This document shows positions 1 through 8,791 of a stretch of DNA of 64,000 nt, in pieces. The notes beneath the pieces were generated by a model that worked only from the letters and a program-made list of their open reading frames with translations, had not been told where the DNA came from and searched no databases. Source of the stretch: Vibrio bivalvicida (GTDB lineage Bacteria; Pseudomonadota; Gammaproteobacteria; Enterobacterales; Vibrionaceae). Each line of letters begins with the position of its first letter. Positions within the stretch are counted from its first letter, which is position 1. Location of the stretch: the NCBI RefSeq assembly GCF_001399455.2, contig NZ_LLEI02000091.1:109173-173172 (forward strand), written 5' to 3'. The translations under genes and the position numbers were made by a program.

Positions 1-1
1 T

Positions 2-1531
2 AACCCACATCACCCGAGCCAAGATGCTTTGGTTCAAATGGACGCAAAAGTAGCAACTCAATCATTGCCAGAACGTCCCGATCTACTAATGATGAGTGGT
101 GACCAGATTTACGCTGACCACGTTGCAGGGCCTACCTTAGATGCCATCTTACAAACCATTAAATTACTTGGTCTGCCAGACGAACAGTTCGCACAAGCTC
201 CCATCAAATCGAGCCAAGAATTATATACTCACCCTGACTGTTATTATGGCCGTGACAAGATACTACCGCACTATGTCGATGACGGCAGTTGGCTGACTAA
301 ACTGTTTCCTCACCGTAACGCCCCTATTTTCAGTTCACGTGAAGCGGAGAATCATCTAGTCACATTTTCAGAATTCGTTGCCATGTACCTATTGGTGTGG
401 TCTCCCACGCTTTGGCCTTATCTCAACCTAAACAATTTGCTGGACAAGAAGTTTACTCATGCAGATAAACGCATTTCTCCTACGTTTCAGCAGCAGTGGC
501 GCGAAGAAAAAACGGTTATCGATGAATTCGTAGAAGGCTTACCTCAAATCCAAAGACTGTTTGCCCACATCCCGACTTACATGATATTTGATGACCACGA
601 CATCACCGATGATTGGAACTTGACCATCGGCTGGGAAAGAGCCGCCTATGGCAATGCGTTTTCTAGTCGTATCATTGGTAATGGACTGATTGCGTACTGG
701 CTTTGCCAAGGATGGGGCAATGAACCAGACAACTTCAACCAAGAATTTATTTCCATCGCTACGCGATTTCTAGAACAACCCGGCGGCCAACAGCAAGATG
801 ACTTTATAAAGTATCTCTATACCTTTGAGCGTTGGCACTACACGATTCACTGCTCGCCTAAAGTAGTCGTACTTGATACTCGTACCCGTCGTTGGCGCTC
901 TGAATCTCGTATGAACAAGCCTTCTGGTTTAATGGACTGGGAAGCACTGGTTGAGTTTCAGCAAGAACTGATGCATCAGGATAAAGTGGTCATTGTCTCT
1001 GCTGCTCCTATGTTTGGGGTTAAGTTTATCGAGGCTCTACAGAAAGGCGCGACAGTTTTAGGCCAACCGCTACTAATTGATGCCGAGAACTGGATGGCTC
1101 ACCCCGGAAGCGCCAATACGCTATTGAGTATTTTCACCCATACTAAAACACCAACGAATTTCGTCATTTTGTCCGGCGATGTGCACTACTCTTTTGCTTA
1201 CGATATTAAGCTTAGGTTCAGACGCAGCAGTCCAAACATTTTTCAGATCACCTGTAGCGGGTTCAAAAACCAGTTTCCAGAGCCTTTACTCGGTGTTTGT
1301 GATCATGCTGATAGGTTACTGTATTCACCGCGCTCTCCGCTTAATTTCTTTACCAAGCGCAAGAGACTTAAAATTAAAAAACGTGACCCCAACGGCGAAG
1401 GAACGCGCCGTCTTGTGAATACCAGTGCCGTCGGCGAACTTAAGTTGGATAAGCAAGGCAAACCAGAACGAATCTCCATCCTTACTGGTGATGGACGGGA
1501 GTGGGATTTTCCACCGATAAAAGAAAAGTAA
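2..1531 (+). CDS. PhoD-like metallophosphatase, N-terminus cut by window edge
   Basis: The reading frame is open to the left edge, so the true start lies outside the window and the TTG at 29 is not a credible start. The protein carries the blocks of the PhoD-like (alkaline phosphatase D) metallophosphatase family: GDQIY near the visible N-terminus, FDDHDITDDW in the middle, and SGDVHYSF towards the end, which supply Asp/His/Asn metal ligands. Family members are calcium- or iron-dependent phosphodiesterases or phosphatases; the substrate of this one cannot be read from sequence. It is followed 77 nt later by a TerB-like gene on the same strand, possibly co-transcribed. The family call is firm and the substrate unknown. 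Confidence 0.8.
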   Translation, partial: NPHHPSQDALVQMDAKVATQSLPERPDLLMMSGDQIYADHVAGPTLDAILQTIKLLGLPDEQFAQAPIKSSQELYTHPDCYYGRDKILPHYVDDGSWLTKLFPHRNAPIFSSREAENHLVTFSEFVAMYLLVWSPTLWPYLNLNNLLDKKFTHADKRISPTFQQQWREEKTVIDEFVEGLPQIQRLFAHIPTYMIFDDHDITDDWNLTIGWERAAYGNAFSSRIIGNGLIAYWLCQGWGNEPDNFNQEFISIATRFLEQPGGQQQDDFIKYLYTFERWHYTIHCSPKVVVLDTRTRRWRSESRMNKPSGLMDWEALVEFQQELMHQDKVVIVSAAPMFGVKFIEALQKGATVLGQPLLIDAENWMAHPGSANTLLSIFTHTKTPTNFVILSGDVHYSFAYDIKLRFRRSSPNIFQITCSGFKNQFPEPLLGVCDHADRLLYSPRSPLNFFTKRKRLKIKKRDPNGEGTRRLVNTSAVGELKLDKQGKPERISILTGDGREWDFPPIKEK

Positions 1532-1608
1532 GGTTTTTGTAAAGACCCTTGAGATGTTCACTGATCACCACTATTTATAGAAATAGTGATACTACAAAGG
1601 TTTTAAGT

Positions 1609-2067
1609 ATGCTGAATTCTATTGCCTCGCTATTTAAACAATTACTCGAAGGTCAAGACTTAGGTCAAAACGCGCAACCTGATGTAAACTTGGCTATTGC
1701 GTGCTTACTGTGTGAAGTTGCCGGTGCAGACCACCAAATTGAGCAAGTTGAAATCGATGCGAAACGCCACCTATTGACACGTTTACTCGATTTAGATGAA
1801 TCTGGTGCAAAAACTCTGTTAAGCAGAGCAGAAATGCGCAGTAAAGATTCAGCTTCTCTCTACGACTTCACATCTCAATTGCGAGAGCTAAGTCAAGAGG
1901 CCCGTTTCGCACTTATTAAAGCGATGTGGGAAGTGGCGAATGCTGATGGCGAGATTGATCCATTAGAAGACTCTGTAATACGAAAAACCGCAGAGCTGCT
2001 TTATGTCGACCATAGTGAGTTTATACGCGCCAAACTATCCGCAATTGATGATACTGATATCCTATAG
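1609..2067 (+). CDS. TerB-like domain protein
   Basis: This is a 152-aa soluble helical protein. I chose the ATG at 1609, because it begins MLNSIASLF, the usual start of this family, and an AAGG lies just upstream; the in-frame codons before it look like leader. Two acidic loops, EVAGADHQIEQVE (about residues 33-45) and EVANADGEIDPLE (about residues 108-120), are the paired metal-binding-like motifs of the TerB/COG4103 family. The family is linked by name to tellurite resistance, but single TerB-like proteins of this size have no established role. No other ter genes are nearby, so resistance should not be inferred. Confidence 0.75.
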   Translation: MLNSIASLFKQLLEGQDLGQNAQPDVNLAIACLLCEVAGADHQIEQVEIDAKRHLLTRLLDLDESGAKTLLSRAEMRSKDSASLYDFTSQLRELSQEARFALIKAMWEVANADGEIDPLEDSVIRKTAELLYVDHSEFIRAKLSAIDDTDIL

Positions 2068-2199
2068 TCTAACCTGAAACACCTCATTTACGGGAGTGTC
2101 ATTACAGCAACCTTGTACCAGACAAACTCTGTGATTGTGTCGGCACAATGCGCAATCATGTTTGTTTATATTGGAGAAAATTCAATACGATACAGGTCG

Positions 2200-3651
2200 A
2201 TGATGACACTACATAAAACCACGCTACTGCTTAGTGCATTAGCTTTTAGTTCTTACACTAATGCTAATTTACCTTCCGGACAAGATTGGCTCAATCACAC
2301 AACCCAAGGTCTAGCACCTTACTGGATAATGCCAAGCGCACTAGGCAAGCCAATAGGCAACTTTCCAACATTTCGTTGTGACAACGGAACCCTACTTGAC
2401 GTCAATAACGTTTGCCCTGAACTGAATAAGGGGTGGATTACGCCCAACTTTGACCGGGATTATACTCGAATGAAATCACGCCAAACTTATGCTTATGGTG
2501 TCTTGTTTCATCTCAGTGGCGATCCAAAAGCACTCGAACTCGCCAAGCAAGGAGCATACTATTTAATTGACCAACTCCAAGACGCTAATAATGGCGGTTT
2601 TATCAGTTTCACTCAACAAGGAAAACCTGGCTTACACTGGCAACAACGTACTTCTCAAGATCAAGCCTATGCGTTGGTTGGGCTCGCTATGTACTACTAC
2701 CTAACTCAAGACAAAAAAGTCGAGCAAGTACTGATCAAGCAACAAGCATTTATCTTCGACAAATATCGCTTAGAAGATCAGCAAGGGTTAGCTTGGGTCC
2801 TAAAAGATGGTGACGGAGAGAGTGCACGTCAACGAGAGCTAGTCGCACAACTTGACCAAATCAATGGTTATTTACTCTTAGTGGCCCCCCTACTTCCAGA
2901 ACCTGCCAAGTCAAAATGGTTAGCTGACTTGTCCTGGCTAACCCAAATATTGATAAGTCATTATCACTCCAACGATGAGCAACGCTTTTACGGCGCCATT
3001 CATCATAAAGCGGTAATGATGCCTGACGCTAAGCACAATGATTTTGGTCACACCATCAAAGCCTACTGGATGACCTATCTAACTGGGCAGAGACTTGGCA
3101 ACAAAGACTGGTCCGATTTTGGCTTCAATGGAATGAAACACACCTTGGAACAGGCACAAAAAGAGCGTGATTTCAGTTCTGTCTCGTATCTGTTTGGTGA
3201 AACGCTCAAAAAAAAGTGGCAGGGGCAAAAAATTATAGGTTGGCGTAGTCGCCCATACTCAGAGGGCAGTTCATCATGGGAGTGGGCTGAGCTTGATCAA
3301 GCGGCAATGACTGTTTCTATGGTTGATAAGTCCATGAATAATGTATTGGAATTTACCTTGCCAATATTTCAAGATGCGTGGGTCGATCACCAGTACGGTG
3401 GCGTTGGACTTGACCCAAAGCGTACCAAAGCATTCCATTGGGGGAATGGTTATCATCAATTTGAGCATGCACTGATTGGCTACCTGTTTGCACAGCACAG
3501 CACTCATCAAACAGCAGAACTCTACTACGCCAGGCCTCAAAATAGCACGTTAACCTTTGTCCCTTATTACTATCGAGGGGATGTTAAAAAGGTAACTAGG
3601 CTATCAAATGAGAAGATACAGAAAGTAAGTTTTGAAGGGATTAGACCATGA
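2200..3651 (+). CDS. Exported (alpha/alpha)6-barrel protein, N-acylglucosamine 2-epimerase-like
   Basis: This protein of about 483 aa has a cleavable signal peptide (hydrophobic LLLSALAFSS, then NANLP), so it is probably periplasmic. I took the ATG pair at 2200/2203 as start because the signal peptide begins there; the longer frame upstream adds a non-signal leader. Repeated aromatic and Gly-rich helical units, with GGFISF, DQAYALVGLAMYYY, FGHTIKAYWM and HQFEHALIGYL, resemble the AGE superfamily barrel (N-acylglucosamine 2-epimerase, cellobiose epimerase). The His residues in FGHTIK and HQFEH are plausible catalytic positions. A secreted AGE-like protein is unusual and the substrate is not evident. 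The fold assignment is moderate. Confidence 0.55.
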   Translation: MMTLHKTTLLLSALAFSSYTNANLPSGQDWLNHTTQGLAPYWIMPSALGKPIGNFPTFRCDNGTLLDVNNVCPELNKGWITPNFDRDYTRMKSRQTYAYGVLFHLSGDPKALELAKQGAYYLIDQLQDANNGGFISFTQQGKPGLHWQQRTSQDQAYALVGLAMYYYLTQDKKVEQVLIKQQAFIFDKYRLEDQQGLAWVLKDGDGESARQRELVAQLDQINGYLLLVAPLLPEPAKSKWLADLSWLTQILISHYHSNDEQRFYGAIHHKAVMMPDAKHNDFGHTIKAYWMTYLTGQRLGNKDWSDFGFNGMKHTLEQAQKERDFSSVSYLFGETLKKKWQGQKIIGWRSRPYSEGSSSWEWAELDQAAMTVSMVDKSMNNVLEFTLPIFQDAWVDHQYGGVGLDPKRTKAFHWGNGYHQFEHALIGYLFAQHSTHQTAELYYARPQNSTLTFVPYYYRGDVKKVTRLSNEKIQKVSFEGIRP

Positions 3652-3656
3652 TACTA

Positions 3657-3682
3657 ATGCCCGATGCATACCCATCGGGCAT
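3657..3682. terminator. Hairpin between convergent genes
   Basis: A perfect 10-bp stem (ATGCCCGATG / CATCGGGCAT) with a 6-nt loop sits in the 49-nt gap between the convergent genes ending at 3651 and 3701. There is no strong T-run on either side, so it is a weak or factor-assisted bidirectional terminator. Confidence 0.6.
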
Positions 3683-3700
3683 TCATTGATCAGAGCCCAG

Positions 3701-4231
3701 CTAAAACATGGTCAAAGCCAGTTTGGCAAGGTTATACGCATCAACATATCCGGAATGCTGGCGTCCTTCCCACTCAATCCCTTTGCTTTCCTGAGCGGCT
3801 TTATGCCCTATTCGTTTATCTTTGAGGCGATTTTGAATTCGGAACAAGGTTGCTAAGTTGATAAACTCATTAAATGGCATATTGATGCCCTTATTCAAAC
3901 ATTCCTGCCTTAATACTTTGTCATCACGACCCCAAGCAGCATAAATCTTGTTTGCGCCACCAAAGTTTTTCACCATAGATTTGAGAACGTCTTCTAGTGG
4001 TCGACCTTGTTTTTCAACCTTGCGCGGTGTAATACCAGTTAGCTGAGAACAAAACAGCGAGACTTCATCTGTGTCGGGTTTAACGTAATACTGAGCACGC
4101 TTAACGATTTCCCCTTTAATTAGGTCAATCTCTGCAAGCCCGACTTCGATGATTTCGCCAGTTGTACCGACACCGTTTTCATTCCAACAGCACATTTCTA
4201 AATCGAAACAAACTACACGGTTATGGTTCAT
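3701..4231 (-). CDS. DEDDh 3'-5' exonuclease, ERI-1/KapD-like
   Basis: This 176-aa protein is about the size of a stand-alone RNase T/ERI-1-type exonuclease domain. It begins with the ExoI motif FDLE (Asp10, Glu12). It has a central Asp-containing block (WGRDDKVL, ExoII region) and ends with the ExoIII motif HSGYVDAYNLA, supplying His159 and Asp164. These are the four acidic residues plus His that bind two metals in DEDDh nucleases. The family acts on 3' ends of RNA or DNA; which one is used here cannot be told. It is a single gene, convergent with the exported barrel protein. Confidence 0.8.
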   Translation of the reverse strand: MNHNRVVCFDLEMCCWNENGVGTTGEIIEVGLAEIDLIKGEIVKRAQYYVKPDTDEVSLFCSQLTGITPRKVEKQGRPLEDVLKSMVKNFGGANKIYAAWGRDDKVLRQECLNKGINMPFNEFINLATLFRIQNRLKDKRIGHKAAQESKGIEWEGRQHSGYVDAYNLAKLALTMF

Positions 4232-4319
4232 GGTTCGCCTTTGTTCAAAATAATCTGAAAGCGCAAAATTCTACATCAGAATAATCAAAAACTCGAATGT
4301 CAGCACGCCAATTGGCTAG

Positions 4320-5849
4320 TTATTCTGCAATCGAGACACAGTTTCGACCCGCTTGCTTACTCTTATACAGTTGAGCATCAGAGGCTTGCATTATATCTTC
4401 TTCGTTCTCCATACGACGTATCGCGGCACCAATACTCAACGAGCATTTGATCATCTTCCCATCAAACTCATACGCCGAGGTCGCCACTGCGCAACCAACT
4501 CTATCTAGATAGTTAAACAGTTCGTAGCGATCAGTAATATGAGAGATAATGCAAAATTCGTCGCCACCCATGCGGACAAAAACGTCACTAGGTTCAAGAT
4601 TGCTTTGTACTGTTTTAGCCACATGACACAACATTTCATCACCAGCTACATGGCCGTAATGGTCATTAATCAGTTTGAAGTTATCAATGTCAAACCCAGC
4701 TAACGCAAAGGATTCTTGACCACTGACTTTGTCAGTAAGGTAACGACTAAACGCTCGGCGGTTGTATATCCCTGTTAGCGTATCGTGATCGACTAAGAAC
4801 TGAAGCTCTTTAGTGCGCTCATCAAGCAGTACTTCTAGGTGCTCTTGATCGCGAACCAACAGCAAAACAATGTAACTCGAAAGGCAAGCAATAACAGTTC
4901 CTGCTATTAAAATTCCGATCAGCACGATGCGGTCATTGTCAGTCGTTTTTTTATCGAGTTTGAAATCAACAATCCACTCACGATTAGGTAACACAACGCG
5001 TTTAGTAATCTCAATACCGCTTGTCATGTCCCAGTTGATACTTTCATATAAGATCGGGTCGTCTTCCGCGTCAAACCCTATATCGGTAACCTTTACTAAC
5101 AAATCTTGTTCTGTGGCGGTGCGTACAACAATAGACTCAAAATATCTGGTCGAGCGGATAACACCTATCACGACTCCCACCAACTCTTCGCTGTTTTCAG
5201 CGCTAAACACTGGGTGATAAACCAATAGCCCCGATTTTTCGAGACTCCTATCGAGCCCATCTTGCAGTAATCGAATTTTGTCAGAAACACTAGGCAGCCC
5301 AGTTTCACGGATTCCATCTAGGACCAGTTGAAAACGCAGCCGAGACGAGTAATAGCCTAACGCATTGAAATTGGCCTGATTTCGGGGATACACATCGGAT
5401 GCAGGATAGATTGGCTCATTGTTTGGCATAATGTAGCCAAGAGTCTTTGGTCCATCCTTGGGTACTGTATAGATCTCATAAAACGGGTATGTTCGCTTAA
5501 CCTTTTGAATATGGCTAACGATTTGATTTTGTTCAATGCGCGGCATCCATTGCAGCGCGATAAGTGTTTGTGAAGCAGAAACAATCTGATCGGCAAATAC
5601 TGGGAATCGATGCCAGTCCTCGGGCTGAGTAGCATGAAAAAAATTGGCGCCAGCTCCGATAAATTGCAGGTCACTCTCGACAACCTGCTGAAGGTTTTCC
5701 GCTTGTTGATCAGCGAGTTTATCGACCAATGACACCGTGTAATTAAACTGAGATTGATAGACAAAATAGACTGCGTACAAGGTCACGATCAAGGTGAAAA
5801 TGAATGCAAAAAACGGATATAAATACTTCTTTTTAGTCAATTGTTGCAT
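4320..5849 (-). CDS. CHASE-GGDEF diguanylate cyclase
   Basis: This 509-aa inner-membrane sensor probably makes cyclic di-GMP. It has an N-terminal transmembrane helix (about residues 12-32), then a periplasmic CHASE domain of roughly 250 residues containing the family phrase FNALGYYSSRLRFQ. A second transmembrane helix follows (about 308-332), with a short coiled linker and a GGDEF domain beginning HDTLTGIYNRRAF. The catalytic loop reads GGDEF at residues 428-432 and is intact. No RxxD product-inhibition site lies five residues upstream, so feedback inhibition is probably absent. The ligand of the CHASE domain is unknown. It is transcribed alone. Confidence 0.9.
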   Translation of the reverse strand: MQQLTKKKYLYPFFAFIFTLIVTLYAVYFVYQSQFNYTVSLVDKLADQQAENLQQVVESDLQFIGAGANFFHATQPEDWHRFPVFADQIVSASQTLIALQWMPRIEQNQIVSHIQKVKRTYPFYEIYTVPKDGPKTLGYIMPNNEPIYPASDVYPRNQANFNALGYYSSRLRFQLVLDGIRETGLPSVSDKIRLLQDGLDRSLEKSGLLVYHPVFSAENSEELVGVVIGVIRSTRYFESIVVRTATEQDLLVKVTDIGFDAEDDPILYESINWDMTSGIEITKRVVLPNREWIVDFKLDKKTTDNDRIVLIGILIAGTVIACLSSYIVLLLVRDQEHLEVLLDERTKELQFLVDHDTLTGIYNRRAFSRYLTDKVSGQESFALAGFDIDNFKLINDHYGHVAGDEMLCHVAKTVQSNLEPSDVFVRMGGDEFCIISHITDRYELFNYLDRVGCAVATSAYEFDGKMIKCSLSIGAAIRRMENEEDIMQASDAQLYKSKQAGRNCVSIAE

Positions 5850-6170
5850 AAAGCATTTTGTAAAACGACACAGAAAAATAAACGCGACATTCTAGCGTTA
5901 TCCATTTAGTTACATAAAGCGAGATTGTCGATTACATATGAAACTATTCAAGTTCCGTGCGGTATGCCTCTTTTTGAGTAAATAATCGAATAAAAACCCA
6001 TCACTTAAGCTTTATAGCATCGGATTAAAGCGCTTTTAGTAGCAGAATGGTGACTTGATTATGCTAATATCTGCCCCAATTTATCAGTACAAATAGGCTC
6101 ATACCGCCATCTGAGCCCAAGCAGAGATTGAGCCAATCTCTCCTTACACTTAAACATTAAGAGAATTGTC
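5850..6170. other. Intergenic region before the DUF2760/Hsp70 cluster
   Basis: These 321 nt separate the divergent cyclase and DUF2760 genes. The sequence is AT-rich with no open frame of note and must contain both promoters. I see no clear operator, hairpin or RNA gene in it. Confidence 0.5.
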
Positions 6171-6803
6171 ATGACGTTCGATTTACAAATGATCCCTCAA
6201 ACGTTCGATATGCTTCACGCAGGCCTTGCTGCTTCAAGTGTATTGCTGCTACTTATCGCGGTTTCTCGCAAATCTACAGTGATTGAGAAAGTGGTAGAGA
6301 AACCAGTTGAGAAAATCGTTGAAGTAGAAAAACCAGTCGAAAAGATCATTGAAGTAGAAAAAGTGGTCGAAGTTGAAAAAGTCATCGAAAGAGTGGTTGA
6401 AGTTGAATCAAAGCTGGCAACTGCATCTACCGATTCCGCAATGCAATTTCTGTCGATCATGCAGCAAGAAGCTCGCCTTGTTGATTTCCTGAAGGAAGAC
6501 CTGACTACCTTCTCTGATGAAGAAGTTGGCGCAGCTGCTCGCGTTATCCACACTGGTGGTAAAAAGGTACTGAGTGACTACGTAACGCTAGAGCATATTC
6601 GCAATGAAGACGAAGAAACTCGTATCACAATTGAAGATGGTTTTAACCCACAACAAGTTCGCCTTACAGGCAACGTTACAGGTAACGCACCATTCAATGG
6701 CACACTGGTTCACAAAGGTTGGAAAGCGAGCGCGATGGACTTACCTAAACTCGCTGAAAACTACGATGCATCTATCATTGCTCCTGCTGAGGTTGAGCTA
6801 TAA
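6171..6803 (+). CDS. DUF2760 protein with membrane anchor and Val-Glu-Lys repeat stalk
   Basis: This 210-aa protein has one N-terminal hydrophobic segment (about residues 20-30, SSVLLLLIAV). About 45 residues then repeat the pattern VEKxVEKIVEVEK, an extended charged coiled coil or stalk. A globular DUF2760 domain of about 140 residues forms the C-terminus. Its stop codon overlaps the ATG of the following Hsp70 gene by one base (TAATG), so the two are translationally coupled. DUF2760 genes commonly sit next to pairs of atypical Hsp70 genes; their function is not known. I infer that it may tether or recruit the Hsp70s to the membrane. Confidence 0.8.
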   Translation: MTFDLQMIPQTFDMLHAGLAASSVLLLLIAVSRKSTVIEKVVEKPVEKIVEVEKPVEKIIEVEKVVEVEKVIERVVEVESKLATASTDSAMQFLSIMQQEARLVDFLKEDLTTFSDEEVGAAARVIHTGGKKVLSDYVTLEHIRNEDEETRITIEDGFNPQQVRLTGNVTGNAPFNGTLVHKGWKASAMDLPKLAENYDASIIAPAEVEL

Positions 6804-8734
6804 TGGAACATCAAAATAACCAACAGCAACACACCGAATCCAATGCACCAAAGTTCAGTGTCGGTATCGACTTAGGTACTACTCACTGCGTGTTGTCCTA
6901 TGTCGACACTCACGTTGAAGATGCCCGTGTTGAAGTGATGGCGGTTCCTCAGTTGACTGCACCAGGTACGGTTGAAACTCGTAGCCAGTTAGGCTCGTTC
7001 CTATACCAACCACACGAACACGAGATGAACCCTGCATCACGAGTGTTGCCTTGGTCATCTGAACCAACGGCTTTGGTGGGTGCTATTGCTCGCAACCTTG
7101 GTGCCAAAACACCAATTCGCTTAATTGCCAGTGCTAAATCTTGGTTATGTCATGGTGGCGTAAATCGTCGTGATGCGTTTCTTCCTGCTGGTAGCCCTGA
7201 AGAAGTTGAGAAGGTGTCACCACTACGTACCACTGAACTTTATTTAGAGCACCTAAAGCAAGCTTGGGATCATACCAACCCAAATAACCCGTTAGCCGAT
7301 CAAGACGTTACTATTACTGTTCCTGCATCGTTCGATCCTGCCGCACGCGATCTAACCGCTGAAGCTGCGCGTAATGTGGGCTTTGTTCACCTAACGCTAC
7401 TTGAAGAGCCACAAGCTGCACTCTACAACTGGATTGATAATAGTAACGACAAATGGCGCGATGAAGTCTCTATTGGCGATATTGTTCTTGTTGTCGATAT
7501 CGGAGGGGGTACAACTGACCTTTCTCTTGTTGAGGTGACGGAAGAAGAAGGTAACCTAACGCTGAATCGTATCGCTGTCGGTGAACACATTCTACTGGGT
7601 GGCGACAATATGGACCTTGCGCTGGCTTATCGTCTCAAGATGAAGCTAGCTCAAGAAGGCAAAGAGCTTCAGCCTTGGCAAGTTCAGGCAATGACTCATG
7701 CATGTCGTGATGCAAAAGAAGCCCTACTAAACGATAGTGAGCTTCAATCAGTGCCTATCGTTGTACCTAGCCGTGGTTCTAAGCTACTAGGTGCGACGCT
7801 TAAAACAGAACTAACTCAGCAAGAAGTACAGCAGACACTTGTTGATGGATTCTTCCCTAAAGTTGCTGTTAGCGAGCATCCCGTTCAGCGTAACCGTGGC
7901 GCACTGACTCAAATGGGCCTACCTTACGCGCAAGACGCAGGTATTACTCGCCATATTGCTGCTTTCTTGACTAAACAAGCCAACGCACTTTCTGGTTCTG
8001 AAATTGAACAAGAGTACAACCCATTTGCCAATATGCCAGGCATGCCAAGTGGTGAAACCGCTCAATCTTGTGACTTCATCAAACCGACTGCGATTTTGTT
8101 TAACGGTGGCGTCCTAAAATCTACGCTTCTTGCTAATCGTCTCGAAGAAACGCTCAACGAATGGTTGATTGATGCAGATAGCGAAATGGCGAAGCGTTTG
8201 ACTGGTGTTGACCTCGATCTGGCAGTGGCTAGCGGAGCTTCATACTACGGCAGCGTTCGCCGAGGAGAAGGCGTTCGAATTCGCGGTGGTGTCGCGTCTA
8301 GCTATTATGTAGGTATTGAAAGCGCTATGCCAGCAATTCCAGGGATGGCTCCACCGATGGAAGCACTGTGTGTGGCTCCATTTGGCATGGAAGAAGGATC
8401 CAGCGCTGATGTTCCAAGCCAAGAGTTTGGGCTTATCATTGGTCAACCGGTTAACTTCCAGTTCTTTGGTTCTACCGTTCGTCGTGACGACATCGCTGGT
8501 ACTCACCTAGACCATTGGGCTCCTGAAGAGCTAGACGAACTGCCTGAGATTCAAGTCACGCTGCCTGTCTCTGAAGGGCGCCGTGAAGGTGAAGTCGTTC
8601 CGGTGACTCTTGCCTCACGCGTCACTGAACTCGGTACTTTGTATCTTGAAGCTATCGCTGCTGACAATGGGCAGAAGTGGCATGTTGAATTTGATGTCCG
8701 CGAAGACGCAAGCTCGAACTCAGAACAAGCATAA
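6803..8734 (+). CDS. Hsp70-family ATPase, DnaK-like but divergent
   Basis: This 643-aa protein has an actin/Hsp70-type nucleotide-binding domain. Phosphate loop 1 is VGIDLGTTHCVLSY (about residues 20-33), phosphate loop 2 is VVDIGGGTTDLSLV (about 230), and the adenosine motif is ILFNGGVLK (about 430). The C-terminal part is not the canonical DnaK substrate-binding domain, and no dnaJ or grpE lies nearby, so it is not the housekeeping chaperone. It is coupled to the upstream DUF2760 gene and followed by a second, larger Hsp70 gene. A specialised chaperone or scaffold role is inferred only. Confidence 0.85.
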   Translation: MEHQNNQQQHTESNAPKFSVGIDLGTTHCVLSYVDTHVEDARVEVMAVPQLTAPGTVETRSQLGSFLYQPHEHEMNPASRVLPWSSEPTALVGAIARNLGAKTPIRLIASAKSWLCHGGVNRRDAFLPAGSPEEVEKVSPLRTTELYLEHLKQAWDHTNPNNPLADQDVTITVPASFDPAARDLTAEAARNVGFVHLTLLEEPQAALYNWIDNSNDKWRDEVSIGDIVLVVDIGGGTTDLSLVEVTEEEGNLTLNRIAVGEHILLGGDNMDLALAYRLKMKLAQEGKELQPWQVQAMTHACRDAKEALLNDSELQSVPIVVPSRGSKLLGATLKTELTQQEVQQTLVDGFFPKVAVSEHPVQRNRGALTQMGLPYAQDAGITRHIAAFLTKQANALSGSEIEQEYNPFANMPGMPSGETAQSCDFIKPTAILFNGGVLKSTLLANRLEETLNEWLIDADSEMAKRLTGVDLDLAVASGASYYGSVRRGEGVRIRGGVASSYYVGIESAMPAIPGMAPPMEALCVAPFGMEEGSSADVPSQEFGLIIGQPVNFQFFGSTVRRDDIAGTHLDHWAPEELDELPEIQVTLPVSEGRREGEVVPVTLASRVTELGTLYLEAIAADNGQKWHVEFDVREDASSNSEQA

Positions 8735-8740
8735 CGATTA

Positions 8741-8766
8741 ACGGCACCTCTGGGTGCCGTTGTTTT
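8741..8766 (+). terminator. Rho-independent terminator between the two Hsp70 genes
   Basis: An 8-bp GC-rich stem (ACGGCACC / GGTGCCGT, loop TCTG) is followed by TGTTTT. It lies in the 57-nt gap between the Hsp70 genes, so the second gene probably has lower expression by read-through or a promoter of its own. Confidence 0.75.
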
Positions 8767-8791
8767 AAGTTGTCCGCAAATAAGGTTATCT

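Noticed and set aside
1609..2067. Tellurite-resistance operon
   Set aside because: Only a lone TerB-like gene is present, without terZ, terA, terC, terD or terE.
6294..6410. Val-Glu-Lys repeats in the DUF2760 gene as a DNA repeat or recombination site
   Set aside because: The repeat follows codon phase and encodes a coiled stalk; the DNA copies are imperfect and confined to the gene.
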